Shown: positions 32,078-44,074, numbered from the stretch's first letter. The stretch: 64,000 nucleotides of DNA from Cepaea nemoralis (GCA_014155875.1 JACEFZ010004163.1:1-64000), one strand, 5' to 3'. Made by a program: numbers and translations. Notes: generated from the sequence alone by a model not told the origin.

Positions 32078-32262
32078 GGGACTTCAAGAGGATCTGGTCG
32101 ACGATCGATACTTAGAGGAAAGGCCAGAGGGACACATGGCCAGACTGAAACTGATACCAAATGTATTGGGACTTTTCACTGGTTCTTGAAGATGAGGACA
32201 GAGCGCGTATGGGAATGTGTTGAATGCTCTAATGTCGGTTCTTGGCATGACTTTACTCTACT
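32078..32262 (+). mobile_element. I-like LINE 3' end fragment
   Basis: GGATCTGGTCGACGATCGATAC, TTAGAGGAAAGGCCAGA and GGACAGAGCGCGTATGGGAATG match the end of the LINE at 26565-26725. Degenerate; no frame. Confidence 0.75.
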
Positions 32263-32286
32263 GTGGGTTAAAGAAGAAGTAGAAGC

Positions 32287-32461
<175 letters not shown>

Positions 32462-33430
32462 GCACCAGATGAAGACGAAGAGGAAGGAAGATAGTCCTAT
32501 AGCAGATACTGCCATTGCGTGTGAGGTGTGAAGCCCTTACATTATATAAGTCACGACACATGAGATTATGTTGCCAGTTCTCCTCCTCGTCACATTTCCT
32601 TTCCAAACAATGTCCATACATTTCTTAAAATTGTTTGTCCCCCCCCCCCCCCCCCCCCCCATTTGTATGAAGTGGGTAACGGCACCAGGACGTACTGACT
32701 GGAAAAATTAATAATCTGTTCACTACTGGGGATTGAAACCGGACCACTGTCATTACAAGCAAGCGTGCTAACCACTAGTCACCACCCAGAATATGAAGAG
32801 GAATATGCCAGCTCTAAACCTGTGATTGCCTTTTAACCCATTCGCTCATACACTCGTCGGCTTCAGTGATTCTCTGCGCAGCTTGAGAACCGCTCTAGGG
32901 GAGGATGAGTTACCCTCAGATACCAATTAACAGTCATTTATTGGCGGCATACCCGATGCAGACAGACATTGTTTGACCTCCGGCACCCGGCTTCCTGGCC
33001 GGGGTTGAGTAAACGAACATTCAAGTACAATATTCCAGACACCCCGGGTGTAAACACTGTTTGCTTATGCGTCTTTAGCCGACGCTTTCCTTTTCTTTCG
33101 GTGGTTCTCAAACGCCTTAACGATAGGGAATTTGTTAAATTATTAAAGATATCTAAAGAATTGATTTCCCATTGTAAATGTGAATAAAGAAAGTAAACAA
33201 TGGCTTATATCATTTTCTGCTTGGCTTTTGTTGATGTGTCTCGACGGCGCATACTAGGGAATTGGAAAAGACATAGAAAAATACATAGGAAATAAAAAGG
33301 CATTTTGATCCATATCCGCTCCATTTGGGGACAAACTCTATAGAGATGTCAAGAAGCTCAGTTTACTGTTGACTCCTGCTTTCTTTGCATTAATTCATGC
33401 TGACGTCTGAAGATGATAGAAGAAGCCTAG
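32462..33430. other. Stretch without a recognised gene
   Basis: It contains a 20-base poly-C run at 32640-32660. Near 32715-32790 the sequence GGGATTGAAACCGGACCAC followed by GTGCTAACCACTAGTCACC resembles the reverse strand of a tRNA-like SINE head. Nothing else recognised. Confidence 0.45.
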
Positions 33431-33506
33431 GAAGAAGAAGAAGAAGAAGAAGAAGAAGAAGAAAAAGAAGAAGAAGAAGAAGAAGAAGAAGAAGAAGAAG
33501 AAGAAG

Positions 33507-33538
<32 letters not shown>

Positions 33539-33680
33539 GAAGAAGAAGAAGAAAAAAGAAGAAGAAGAAGAAGAAGAAGAAGAAGAAGAAGAAGAAGAAG
33601 AAGAAGAAGAAGAAGAAGAAGAAGAAGAAGAAGACAATAGAATATAATAGAATAGAATAAAATAGAATAGAATAGAATAA
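33431..33680. repeat. (GAA)n array followed by (AATAG)n
   Basis: About 200 bp of GAA with a few interruptions, then several AATAGA/AATAG pentamers to 33680. Confidence 0.97.
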
Positions 33681-34763
33681 CACGAGGAATTAACAGACGA
33701 ATGTTGAAATTTGCTGCGGTGGGTACAATGTAACCCCCAGCAATGTAAACAAACAGATACATTAGCCAGCTGATAACTTCAGTGATGACAATTACATTCA
33801 AACATTAGACTATGTACTGTACATTTCAACTACAAGGATCTATCATACTGTTTCTAATTCGGCAGTAAGCACCTGACGAGATAAACCGACATTTACCAGG
33901 CAAAAGTCGTGTAGTCTTCAACATTGAGGATAGATGATTGAGCTGTTAGTGTGTCTGTGGTGTTTATGCTTGCGTACGTATTTTCCTCATGTTGGACTGG
34001 TAGTTCATGGTTCCGTCGCCATGCTACTGAGCCATTTGCGTAGAGCGCCACTGTCAGTTGTGAATTTCGTAGGGGAAACATCTGTCCGCGGTTGTTTGTA
34101 GCGTTAACTGCATGTTCAGAAAGATGGCGACCGGCGGCACTCGTGAGGAGTGCTTTTCCATCTGTCGGCGTGTGTTTGTAGCATGAAATGAATATTTAGA
34201 AAAATGACGGCCGGCTGCTAAGTGGGTTGCTTTATGCAGTAATGTGTGGCTGCTGGTTGTCTAGTGGCTGTCGCTTCCATCCACGATTAACTGTATTTTT
34301 CGAGGCGGACTGTTGTGTTTGGCATTCTGGCATCGACATTATGCATAGTATACCTGAGCGGGCTGTTGGTATGTCGAGACTCCTGTCTGTAATTTATACG
34401 TGGGACAGTGAGGAGCATTTTATGTGATGTTCACTGGCACAGGAACGGAGCATAATGGAGCGGCCGTTTGCTTTAAACTAATTGATAGATCTTGCAACAT
34501 ATGATTTGTTTTCATTATTCAAATGGGAGATATTGTTAAAACAAAGAGGAGGATGTGGCCGAGGGATTAGGAGATCAAACTCATACATCTTTAGGTATGG
34601 GTTCTAATCCTGAATAAGTCTAGATGTGGTATATACGAAATAAACATTATAGCCTCTACACTACTTGGCGACTATCTGGACATGCACCTTGGCATCACAG
34701 TCAGATAAAAATAAGTTCCCCACCAGTCAATCGACAAATTTATGAATACTTATACTATTATCC
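33681..34763. other. Stretch with an 80-bp imperfect duplication
   Basis: 34081-34160 and 34161-34240 share TCTGTC-GCG-TGTTTGTAGC, a TTCAGAAAGATGGCGACCGG-like segment and a CGGC--C...GTG-TGCTTT end. No coding frame is convincing. The remainder is unrecognised. Confidence 0.5.
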
Positions 34764-34938
34764 TATGGAAGCAGAGGAAGAGGTCGACCACGTAAACGAT
34801 GGATGCAGGGAATAGCAGAGTCCAAGGGAATATCGGTATATAAAGCCCATAAGTGGGCACTCTCCCGCTGTTTATACTTCACCTCCACACTGCAAGGTAT
34901 AACGGGAACATAATGAGATAAGATGATGAGATGATGGT
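34764..34938 (+). mobile_element. 3' end of the (TGAGA)n-tailed LINE
   Basis: ATGGAAGCAGAGGAAGAGGTC and CACGTAAACGATGGATGCAG correspond to the GNRGRGRPRKRWTEG codons of the copy at 1584-2349, and the TTTATACTTCACCTC-ACAC and AAGGTATAACGGGAACAT end matches too. The tail TGAGATAAGATGATGAGATGATGG follows, and next to it lies the big (ATC)n array, which may have grown from that tail. Confidence 0.87.
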
Positions 34939-34977
34939 TAGATGATAATAGTAATTTTAGAAAAAGAAATCATCTTA

Positions 34978-35031
34978 ATAATCATCGTTATCGTAATCAT
35001 GATCATCATCATAATCATCATCATCATAATG

Positions 35032-35068
<37 letters not shown>

Positions 35069-35104
35069 GCATTATCATCATCATCATCATCATCAGCATC
35101 GTTG

Positions 35105-35192
<88 letters not shown>

Positions 35193-35244
35193 TATCATCA
35201 TCATCATCATCAGTTTCGTTGTCATCATCATCATCATCATCATC
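34978..35244. repeat. (ATC)n microsatellite
   Basis: About 265 bp of ATC with GTT, AGC and ATT interruptions. Confidence 0.97.
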
Positions 35245-35325
35245 CAGTATCAAGTCCTATGTAGAACTTTGCCACAATAACAGTCTCAAAACTTCACTTG
35301 ATTAAAAAGCCAGATAACTGAAGCG

Positions 35326-35470
35326 TTGGTGTAATCGTTAGGCGGTAACGCTGGCAGTAACGTGAGCTCGGTCGCATGAGGGTTCGATCCGTGTGCTCAC
35401 CTGTCGCTACGAGAGGAAAAGACTGACCACCTGTTTCTCCGTGCACTCCGGCCTATGAAATGTGATGGTT
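35326..35470 (+). mobile_element. tRNA-derived SINE (single copy seen)
   Basis: GCGTTGGTGTAATCGTTAGGC (A-box-like) and GAGGGTTCGATCCGTGTGC (perfect B-box core GGTTCGATCC). The body ends near GTGCACTCCGGCC. No intact tRNA can be folded. Confidence 0.6.
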
Positions 35471-35587
35471 ATAATACTCCACATTCCCACAGCAGGTTCC
35501 TGCATCAGGGTTGTTGTTGTTGTTTTTATCTCCATAAGCCAGATGCTTGTCTCTGTTACTGTCATATAATAATAAGAAGAAGGCCAA

Positions 35588-35863
35588 CATGGCGGATTGG
35601 ATAAGAACGCACGTTCTTAAACATCCGGTGTGCTGATACCGTTGTAAGGGGTTCAACTCACACACCGGTCAGATGGACTAAAATGTTGACTTTTCGTCTT
35701 TCACTTAGGGACTTAATTACAAGTAGCTCTGAAGTCAGAGTGGGTTCGCCTGATGGCGAGGGACATTGGTAATAGGAAAGCTAATCCACACGCAAAATTC
35801 AGTCCAGTGCTACTAGAAGTAGTGTGTATGGACTACGCTTGCGTTTAAAGCAAGCGAATGCAA

Positions 35864-35926
<63 letters not shown>
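35588..35926 (+). mobile_element. tRNA-derived SINE, family C, with (AAT)n tail
   Basis: Partner of 10302-10591: GGCGGATTGGATAAGAACGC head, GGGGTTCAACTC B-box-like motif, and CAGATGGACTAAAATG, CTAATCCACACGCAAAA and AAAGCAAGCGAATG blocks. It ends in 60 bp of AAT that could be its expanded tail. Confidence 0.82.
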
Positions 35927-35928
<2 letters not shown>

Positions 35929-35943
35929 TCAGCGCTAATTATC

Positions 35944-36078
35944 CCGGAAGTCTGGGTAGCGCAGTGGCTAGCACTCCCATGTGCCGGTCCGGTAGTTATG
36001 TATTCGAATCCCGATACTTTGGTATTTTTCTATCCTTCTCCTGCGTTCAGAGGTCGACCCACCTTAAAATGGGTACTT
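35944..36078 (+). mobile_element. tRNA-derived SINE head
   Basis: GGTAGCGCAGTGGCTAGCAC is a good A-box region and TATTCGAATCCCG a B-box region at tRNA-like distance. A short body runs up to a poly-C run (36079-36097). Confidence 0.7.
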
Positions 36079-36097
36079 CCCCCCCCCCCCCCCCCCA

Positions 36098-36327
36098 TAT
36101 CCTTTACAGGACATCGCTGTCAACAGCAGCATCTTTCAGCTGTCTGTTGATTTCTTGGCAAGATTACGCTCAGTAGTTTGCCATTGCTTTCTGAGCGGCC
36201 GGCTCAGTTATCCCGCAAGTCACCAGCGGGAGTCGAACCGCTTCCAGCTCTCGTCCGCTACGAGACTCTGCGTGATAAACGGGATTACGGAGAAAGTGTT
36301 GTAACCCTTCGGCCAGAGAAACCGGCA
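36098..36327 (-). mobile_element. tRNA-derived SINE, family A
   Basis: A complete minus-strand copy from ATATCCTTTACAGGACATCG to GAGAAACCGGC, preceded by poly-C. The GAGTCGAACCGCTTCC B-box complement is clear. Confidence 0.92.
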
Positions 36328-37029
36328 AATGGGTACTAGGAAATATAAATGGGAAATGACGGCGGCTTGCCAGTTACTGTCCATATTACCCAGCGAGAAC
36401 TGCTTGGTATGTAACAATATAGAACTAGCACCATATACCCAATATACCTCAAGACGTGGAATGGATCCTTCACGTTTCTAATTATAGCTCTGAAGGCATG
36501 AACAAGATATCATCTATTTATAAAACGGGTGTGGCGCTAAGAAAACAACCGTTTGGGAATCCCTGTACTAGAAGATGTTCACAAACAAGTGTGAAAGTTA
36601 CAGTGCTAGCCTGGACATAAATGAACATGTTGGCACGTGCGCTTCAGGTGTGAACGTGTGAAGATTGCCATTCCCTAATACCCTGAGGCAAAACCCGATG
36701 CCTTTTGTTCCGGGTATAGTATCAGATCCAGCATACACCTCTGGGCAACAGCGCCTGACAGGAGGTTGATGCTCCAGTGTGCTTCCTCGGAAACAATTTT
36801 ATTTGAAGATAGCAGCCAGCCAAGAGTTCATTAAAATAGTTCTGCAGTGAAATGATACGTTTGGTCTGTGTATGTAGCTTGCTGCTACCGAAAGCCAAGA
36901 ATCTATCACTGCCGTACAGGTGAGTTTCTTTCAGAGGGTGAGGGAGTTATCTGGAAGATCCATAAGGGATTGTAGCAAATTCGGAGCCACTCAAAGGTGT
37001 TAAATGCAATCAAGGAAACCATTTCTCAC
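36328..37029. other. Stretch without a recognised gene
   Basis: No repeat, domain or RNA recognised. CTGGGCAACA at 36741 resembles an HDV-ribozyme joining segment, but no helices form around it. Confidence 0.45.
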
Positions 37030-39560
37030 CATCACTACCTGGTTTGTCGATAAGCGTGCTTGATCATGGGTCACCACTCTTGGATCAGCTATGTGTTCTT
37101 GCCCCGATCATGGGTCACCATCTTACTGATCACCACACTTGGATCAGCTCTGTGTTCTTGCCCCGATCATAGGGTCACCATCTTACTGAATCACCATTCT
37201 TGATCAGCTTCCGTGTTCTTGCCCCGATCATGGTTCACCACCTCTTACTGAATCACCACTCTTGGATCAGCTCGGTGTTCTTGTCCCGATCATGGGTCAC
37301 CATCTTACTGAATCACCACTCTTGGATCAGCTCTGTGTTCTTGCCTCGATTATGGGTCACCATCTCACTGAATCACCACTCTTGGATCAGCTTGGTGTTC
37401 TTGCCTCGATTATGGGTCACCATCTCACTGAATCACCACTCTTGGATCAGCTCGGTGTTCTTGCCCCGATCATGGGTCACCATCTTACTGAATCATCACT
37501 CTGGATCAGCTCGGTGTTCTTACCCGATCATGGGTCACCATCTCAACTGAATCACCACACTTCGATCAGCTCAGTGTTCTTGCCCCGATCATGGGTCACC
37601 ATCTAACTGAATCACCACTCTTGGATCAGCTCGGTGTTCTTGCCCCGACCATGGGTCACCATCTTACTGAATCACCACTCTTGGATCAGCTCTGTGTTCT
37701 TGCCCCGATCATGGGTCACCATCTTACTGAATCACCACACTTGGATCAGCTCTGTGTTCTTGCCCCGATCATGGGTCACCATCTTACTGAATCACCACTC
37801 TTGGATCAGCTCGGTGTTCTTGCCCCGATCATGGGTCACCATCTTACTGAATCACCACTTTTGGATCAGCTCGGTGTTCTTGTCCCGATCATGGGTCACC
37901 ATCTCACTGAATCACCACACTTGGATCAGCTCGGTGTTCTTACCCCGATCATGGGTCACCATCTCACTGAATCACCACACTTCGATCAGCTCTGTGTTCT
38001 TGCCCCGATCATGGGTCACCATCTTACTGAATCACCACTCTTGGATCAGCTCGGTGTTCTTGCCCCGACCATGGTTCACCATCTTACTGAATCACCACTC
38101 TTGGATCAGCTCGGTGTTCTTGCCCCGATCATGGGTCACCATCTTACTGGATCACCAAACTTGGATCAGCTCTGTGTTCTTGTCCCGATCATGGGTCACC
38201 ATCTTACTAAATCACCACACTTGGATCAGCTCTGTGTTCTTGCCCCGATCATGGGTCACCATCTTACTGAATCACCACACTTGGATCAGCTCTGTGTTCT
38301 TGCCCCGATCATAGGTCACCATCTTACTGAATCACCATTCTTTGATCAGCTCCGTGTTCTTGCCCCGATCATGGGTCACCATCTTACTGAATCACCACTC
38401 TTGGATCAGCTCGGTGTTCTTGCCTCGATTATGGGTCACCATCTCACTGAATCACCACTCTTGGATCAGCTTGGTGTTCTTGCCTCGATTATGGGTCACC
38501 ATCTCACTGAATCACCACTCTTGGATCAGCTCGGTGTTCTTGCCCCGATCATGGGTCACCATCTTACTGAATCATCACTCTTGGATCAGCTCGGTGTTCT
38601 TACCCCGATCATGGGTCACCATCTCACTGAATCACCACACTTCGATCAGCTCTGTGTTCTTGCCCCGATCATGGGTCACCATCTAACTGAATCACCACTC
38701 TTGGATCAGCTCGGTGTTCTTGCCCCGACCATGGGTCACCATCTTACTGAATCACCACACTTGGATCAGCTCTGTGTTCTTGTCCCGATCATGGGTCACC
38801 ATCTTACTGAATCACCACACTTGGATCAGCTCTGTGTTCTTGCCCCGATCATGGGTTACCATCTTAATGAATCACCACTCTTGGATCAGCTCGGTGTTCT
38901 TGCCCCGATCATGGGTCACCATCTTACTGAATCACCACTTTTGGATCAGCTCGGTGTTCTTGTCCCGATCATGGGTCACCATCTTACTGAATCACCACTC
39001 TTGGATCTGCTCTGTGTTCTTGCCCCGATCATGGGTCACCATCTCACTGAATCACCACTCTTGGATCAGCTCGGTGTTCTTGCCTCGATTATGGGTCACC
39101 ATCTCACTGAATCACCACTCTTGGATCAGCTCGGTGTTCTTGCCCAGATCATGGGTCACCATCTTACTGAATCACCACTCTTGGATCAGCTCTGTGTTCT
39201 TGCCTCGATTATGTTATATGGCCAAGCCGTCCAGTCTTTGCCTTTCCCTTACTCTTTTCCTATCAGTCTTGCCAGGTTGTAACCAAACTTTCCAATTTAT
39301 TTCTCAACATAAGTTGCCAAAAAACTCTTGACTTTCCACATTTAATTTCTCGAATCAATTAACAGACTCTATTGTTTTTTGTGTGCGTGTGCTTTTTTTT
39401 TTTTTTTTTGTAAATTTGTTAGTGGGGTTTTCTCTTCGTCGATGGTATTCTTTACATTTTCCTCAAAAACCACATTTCCACTGCCACTAGATATCTCTCA
39501 GCTTGCCAGCTTGTTGTCCATGTTTTACATCTATATAGTAGTGAAGCAGTACAATAACGG
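37030..39560 (-). pseudogene. LINE family X 3' region containing an internal satellite
   Basis: Both sides of the 60-bp array are LINE X. On the low side GTCGATAAGCGTGCTTGATC matches the 3' end at 39930-39950. On the high side TCTTGCCAGGTTGTAACCAA, then CTCAACATAAGTTGCC-AAAAA, then CGATGGTATTCTTTACATTTTCCTC follow the same order as 40085-40250. The array replaces what should be a single 60-base segment, so it grew inside this LINE copy. A poly-T run at 39395-39411 breaks the upper part. No catalytic domain. Confidence 0.88.
37060..39213. repeat. 60-bp minisatellite of LINE origin
   Basis: About 36 units containing GGATCAGCTCGGTGTTCTTG, GATCATGGGTCACCATC and TTACTGAATCACCAC. From 37560 to 39213 the period is exactly 60 without indels. 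One unit corresponds base for base in length to 39961-40020 of the single-copy LINE X (coding for HGRYRNTELIH and SGDRVRW). Variant blocks (TTACCCCGATC then TTCGATCAG) recur at 37501, 37921 and 38581, and the 37320-37640 segment is repeated about 1080 bp later, so higher-order duplication took place. The 563-residue plus-strand frame is an artefact of the period. Confidence 0.97.
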
Positions 39561-39904
39561 TATGGTAAACAGTATAATAACAGTATAGTAAGCAGTATAA
39601 TAACAGTATAGTAAACAATCGTAGGTATGCTTACAATACAGTGTTAGTTGCAAAAAGTGGGCAAGAGTTATAAAACATTGTGGAACAAGTAAACAAGCAT
39701 AATGCAGAAAGTGGCCAAGATTTTCATTTTCTAAACACGAAATCTATGATAATTAGCAATGGAAAGGACAGGGCATCACTGAACATCAGAGTAAACCAGG
39801 GGATACTAGAACAAGTAACAACTTTCTCCTATTTGTACACGTAATAACAGATAATGGCAGAAGGGAAACAGATCTCACAGAGAGGATAGGAATGTCAAAA
39901 ATGT
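39561..39904. other. Stretch without a recognised gene
   Basis: Short repeats of AACAGTATA-TA at 39555-39615. TTCTCCTATTTGTACACGTAATAA at about 39822 could be a LINE coding remnant (TFSYLYT-like) but is too short to assign. Confidence 0.4.
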
Positions 39905-40335
39905 CTTCAACATCCATCCATCCATCATGTGCCATGCTGATAAGCGTGGACAGTCATGTTGTGCCATCTCACTCGATCACCAGAGACGTGGATCAGCTCT
40001 GTGTTCCTGTATCGACCATGCCACGTGGCCAATCCATCCAGGTATTTACTTCTCGGTCTTCCCCTTGGTCTCTTCTCTTCAATCTTGCCAGTTGTCACCA
40101 AGTTCTCCAAGTCATTTCTTCTCACAACATGCCCAAAAAATTTTGACTGTCTACGTCTACTGACTCTAATCAGTTTACGATCTTCATTTGTTTCTTGAAG
40201 GACTTGTTCATTGGTTTTTCTGTCTGTCCGTGGTATTTTTTGTATTTTCCTCAGAAACCTTCGCAATGGCGATTCTTCTTCTAATCTCTTCAAGGCATCT
40301 TCCATCAGATGTTATGACTGTGCCGAGATAACTGT
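39905..40335 (-). pseudogene. LINE family X reverse transcriptase C-terminus (single-copy reference)
   Basis: The 126-residue minus frame has LKRLEEESPLRRFLRKIQKI, QETNEDRKLIRVSRRRQSKF, FGHVVRRNDLENLVTTGKI, RPRGRPRSKYLDGLATWHGR, NTELIHVSGDRVRWHNM and HAYQHGT, then an (ATGG)n tail at 39905-39930. The segment FGHVVRRND (40106-40133) corresponds to the unit of the 33-bp satellite, and HGRYRNTELIHVSGDRVRW (39961-40020) to that of the 60-bp satellite. Only the C-terminal part of the polymerase is present. Confidence 0.88.
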
Positions 40336-40771
40336 ATCGATTCACTTGTTTAAGAATATGCCCATTTATATATTGATACACAGAGAGGTGCTTACGTAAT
40401 GAGATGAGAACGTAATGGAAATACTCGACAGCATAATTTCTTTGTGTTTATGTTTACAGGAACTATCATACTCGTATTTCGCCTTGTTTTCGCCTTGTAC
40501 ATAGCACTTTCTGCCAAATGAGTCTGCACAAAATGAAAATGTGTACAAATCAATACCAGAAGAAAATGTTGATATGCGACAACAGAAATATGACACAGCG
40601 TATGGAGATCACAACTGAATATCACTTTGCCGTCTGCAGGTTTCGATCTCCGTCCTTGACAAGAGGAAACTGTTTGCAAGGGTCACCTTTGTACCCGTGC
40701 ATGCTAAAACGCGTCGCGATTGCTTCTGTGCTGTCTCTGTCAGAATTTACTTTAACTCTTAAACTAATTTG
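40336..40771. other. Stretch without a recognised gene
   Basis: Nothing recognised; the ends include AAACTAATTT, the target duplication of the next element. Confidence 0.45.
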
Positions 40772-40911
40772 CCGGGAAGGTTAACCCGGTCAACAAATGC
40801 CCGCAGAAGTCGGATGTGTCGGTCTAACGGCGCAAGAACGCAGCTCTGCTGTAAACAGGCACAACACAGTCACATCCGAAAAATAAATCCGGATGAACGC
40901 AGAAGAAGAAG
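40772..40911 (+). mobile_element. 5'-truncated copy of the 16075-type retroposon
   Basis: A perfect 10-bp target duplication AAACTAATTT (40761-40770 and 40912-40921) brackets a 140-bp insert. It matches the last part of the element at 16075-17727: GTTAACC-GGTCAA, AATGC-CGC-GAAGTCGGATGTG, CAC-GCAATCACATC-GAAAAA, CCGGATGAACGCA. It ends in GAAGAAGAAG. Such a tail could seed the (GAA)n arrays of the region. Confidence 0.9.
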
Positions 40912-40921
40912 AAACTAATTT

Positions 40922-42253
40922 GGAGTGAAGCCACTGTTGTTGGGGAATGGTGATTAATTCCTCTTTTAGACCACAGTGAAACAATTGTTGTTTAGAAAGT
41001 TCATTAACTGCTTCTTATTTTCTTTCAAAAGTTCTTAACTTCAAAGAAGTGGATGTAAAGATTTGTATGTGTGCGCGCGCGCGCGCGTGTGTGTGTGCGT
41101 GTGCGTGTGTGTGTGTGTGTGTTTTGGTGTGGGGTGTTGGAAGTGAGGTGGATATTTCACAGATGTCAATATTCATGACAAGAAAAATTCTAAACCAAAG
41201 GTTTGTTTCGTTTTATACAGATTATGCATTTTAATGTTAGTGCCTTGCATAAAAGGGCACGCAATCAGACATTGTTAAATTAAATAAACAACAGAAGTAA
41301 AATACTTGTTTTTTTTTAAAAATAGAATACAGGTGAATCTTCAAAACGGAAGTGCCTAAGTGCTAATAAACGTTGCATAAGCATGGACATTAATAATTTG
41401 ACTTAAAAGACGTTGGAATCACTCTCCATATATATGGTCTAATCTGGGACAAATCATAAGGGAAGATGAACATTACAATTGAAATTTGCATGTGAAAAGA
41501 ACGTTAAAAGAGTTAAATATTAAAACAAAGTAACGTTAAACAGTGTATTCTGAAGACGAAAAAGGATAGGAGTAATAATGGATACATTCACAAAGCAATG
41601 AATGTGGCCTCATGACCAACGGTCGACCAATCAATCTACCAGCAAACTAGCCATTCAATCAACCAACCATCAATCTATCGTACCAAACACCACATAAACC
41701 AAATAACCTATCAATCATTCAATCAATTACTTTGTCAGATAATCCACATGTAAGTGATCATCCAACAGAACAAACAGAAGTAATAATTGTTAATTTCACA
41801 GTGCAATGAACATGGCCCATACCAATTAACCAGCCAGCCATCCAACACCATCAGACAGACAAACCAACCAACTAATCAATCAATCAGTATGTCATATAAT
41901 ACATAATTAGAAGTCCAAATGTATTGGTGTTACCTTTCCCCTGGAGTAAACTAGACAGGTAGAGAAGGGGATCATACTGCATGGGCAACACATGGTCTCT
42001 GCAATTCAGCCCAGGCTTTGTGCTATTTTTAAAACACAATGTAACAAACTATCGTCTGTCAAGGCGGCAATGTGCCAGCAGTAGACGAACAACCAATCGG
42101 AAAAAAACAAACTTATAGATGATGAGTGCAATGTTGCATATTATAGGGATGATGTAAATTATTGTATGTAAACTATCTATTGGGAACATAGATCTAGAAC
42201 TAACACTTAACATTACATAAAGACTATGCGTTGCAAGGATGAGCTTTTTCCGC
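40922..42253. other. Stretch with a (GC/GT)n tract and a degenerate duplication
   Basis: (GC)n-(GT)n at 41073-41123. 41585-41700 and 41795-41900 share GCAATGAA-ATGGCC, CCA-TCAATC/CCAGCC and repeated CAATCAACC words, an old duplication of about 200 bp. No gene recognised. Confidence 0.5.
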
Positions 42254-42483
42254 ATATCCTTTACAGGACATCGCTGTCAACACCAGCTTTTTACCGCTGT
42301 CGTTGATTTCTTGGCAAGATTAAGGTCAGTAGTTTGCCATTGCTTTCTGAGCGGTTAGGTCACTTATCCCGTAAGTTACCAACGCGCCGAGAACCGCTTC
42401 CAATTCTCGCTCGCTGCGTTACCCTACGTGGATAAACGGGATTACGGAGAAAGTTGTTAAACTCTAGATCAGGGAGACCGGTA
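42254..42483 (-). mobile_element. tRNA-derived SINE, family A
   Basis: A complete minus-strand copy, ATATCCTTTACAGGACATCG to CAGGGAGACCGG. Confidence 0.9.
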
Positions 42484-42601
42484 AGAATGGGCTAGACAGA
42501 TGTAAATGTCGTTGCGTTCTGGATGAGTTAAGCCTTAATCCATTAACTATAAACAATTGGGGAGGAATAGGAGCGGGGCTGGTGAACAGAGAAAATACAA
42601 A

Positions 42602-42650
42602 GAGATAAAGAAAGAAAGAAAGAAAGAAAGAAACAAACAAACAAAGAACA
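42602..42650. repeat. (GAAA)n and (CAAA)n microsatellite
   Basis: AAAGAAAGAAAG units followed by AAACAAACAAACAAAG, then CACACATACACAC words to about 42717. Confidence 0.9.
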
Positions 42651-42750
42651 AGAGAGGATGGAGAGTGAGACAGACAGTGAGTCACACAAACACACATACA
42701 CACACATACACACATTCATAACCACACGAAGAGTGAGAAAAAGAGAGAGA

Positions 42751-42828
42751 GAACGAACGAACGAACGAAAGTCTTTATTTTAAAAGAGTTAATAATTGGA
42801 CACGCAGGCCTGTCTGACATTCTGCCTT
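42751..42828 (-). mobile_element. 3' end of the CR1/L2-like LINE
   Basis: On the minus strand: GGCCTGCGTGTCCAATTATT, AATAAAGAC and a (GTTC)n tail. It matches 51046-51118. 5'-truncated to less than 80 bp. Confidence 0.85.
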
Positions 42829-42830
42829 TC

Positions 42831-42832
<2 letters not shown>

Positions 42833-42909
<77 letters not shown>
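42833..42909. repeat. (GA)n microsatellite
   Basis: About 38 units with one interruption. Confidence 0.97.
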
Positions 42910-42912
<3 letters not shown>

Positions 42913-43439
42913 GAGAAAGGAATAAAGCCATGATTAAGATATTACAGAAGACAGTGAAATGACCGAGGAGATGTGTTCAGACAACACACAATGACAGATT
43001 CATGGAACAGCTCCTCTAATCTGCCTCAACAATAACAGGCTAGCGTGGAATGGGCGCGAACTGTTTACATCTGTTCCAAGTTGGACTCCCTTGGTCTGGT
43101 CTTCCGACTCCAACTGCAGAATTAAACGCCAGTTAAAACTTAACCGTTAAATATTCTCTAAATTAGCATAGTGACAGACAACTGAGGTTAATGAGCCGTT
43201 TGAGATAACCCAGCGCTCAAACTTTGCCCCTGGGCCCATACATTTTCGGTAATTATCTCCCTTCCCATAGGCCACTGGTATTATTCCGATTGCTAGCATG
43301 TCGGGGAGGAAGGGTCGGGGTCCTGTACAACTGGACACATGACGTCGCCAGAGGTCCAGACAGTTTCTTCCCGTTAAAATAAACTCGTATGTACCAGCAG
43401 CACTGGAAGAGATCATGCTTCTCGCATTTTGCGATTTCT
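42910..43439. other. Stretch without a recognised gene
   Basis: The minus frame at 43147-43509 contains no recognisable domain. It may include decayed LINE Y sequence on its right side. Confidence 0.4.
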
Positions 43440-43790
43440 CACAACATATGCGGTGACACAAGACTGTTAAGAATTTTCTCTGGCTGTCTTCCTCTATCTC
43501 ACTTTTCATATATCTTCCTGGTTGTCACAGTACGTTCTAGTTTTTACCTTCGCATAATGTGATCCAAATAAATTATGACTGTCTCTGTGTAATGTTAGTG
43601 ATTAGATATCTTTGTGATTTGACCTCTTTAAAAACGTTTAGATTACTCATTGTGGCTGTTCAAGGAACTTTTAGCATTCTTCTGTAAAACCACATCTGTG
43701 AAGTCTCATAGTATGTTTGTTGTTGCTTGTTCACTAACTGTCCGGGATTCGTGTCCATATGTTAAAACTGGTTCTATGCACACAAAAATT
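43440..43790 (-). pseudogene. LINE family Y 3' region, degenerate
   Basis: GACACAAGACTGTTAAGAATTT, CTGTCTTCCTCTATCTC, TTCTTCTGTAAAACCACATC and ACTAACTGTCCGGGATTC follow the same order as 29450-29765. No frame remains open. Confidence 0.8.
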
Positions 43791-43844
43791 TTTAGTGTGG
43801 TTAACATCCAGTGGCAAGGGTTTATTGTATAGGAATGTTCTTCA

Positions 43845-44055
43845 ATTGATCAATTCACAAATAAACACACATAGTATTGTTTGGAGCTCATAGAAGCAGA
43901 AGAAGGAAGTAAATTTTAGAAGACGCACTAGACCACATAAAATTTGAAAGCTATAGTTACCGACCGGGTTTCGAACCTGTCACCCCCAAATGACGACAAC
44001 ACCTTGCTGAAGGAACACGTGTACTTCGACGCATGACCAACTAGACACTCCATTT
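43845..44055 (-). mobile_element. tRNA-derived SINE, left arm of an inverted pair
   Basis: The reverse complement matches 44421-44635 (GTCATGCGTCGAAGTACACG, GTCGTCATTTGGGGGTGAC, AGGTTCGAAACCCGGT and CTATGAGCTCCAAACAATAC segments). AGGTTCGAAACCC is a B-box core. The arms enclose a family B SINE and (AT)n. Confidence 0.85.
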
Positions 44056-44074
44056 AGGGCACTCCATTAGACAC

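Noticed and set aside
34938..35305. Poly-Asp, poly-Met, poly-Ile and poly-Ser frames
   Set aside because: (ATC)n microsatellite in all frames.
36741..36750. Second HDV-like ribozyme at CTGGGCAACA (also GGGCAACA near 41981)
   Set aside because: No P1, P2 or C-N-R-A strand can be placed around either.
37591..39282. 563-residue plus-strand frame as a gene
   Set aside because: It is the 60-bp satellite read on the strand opposite to the LINE it came from.
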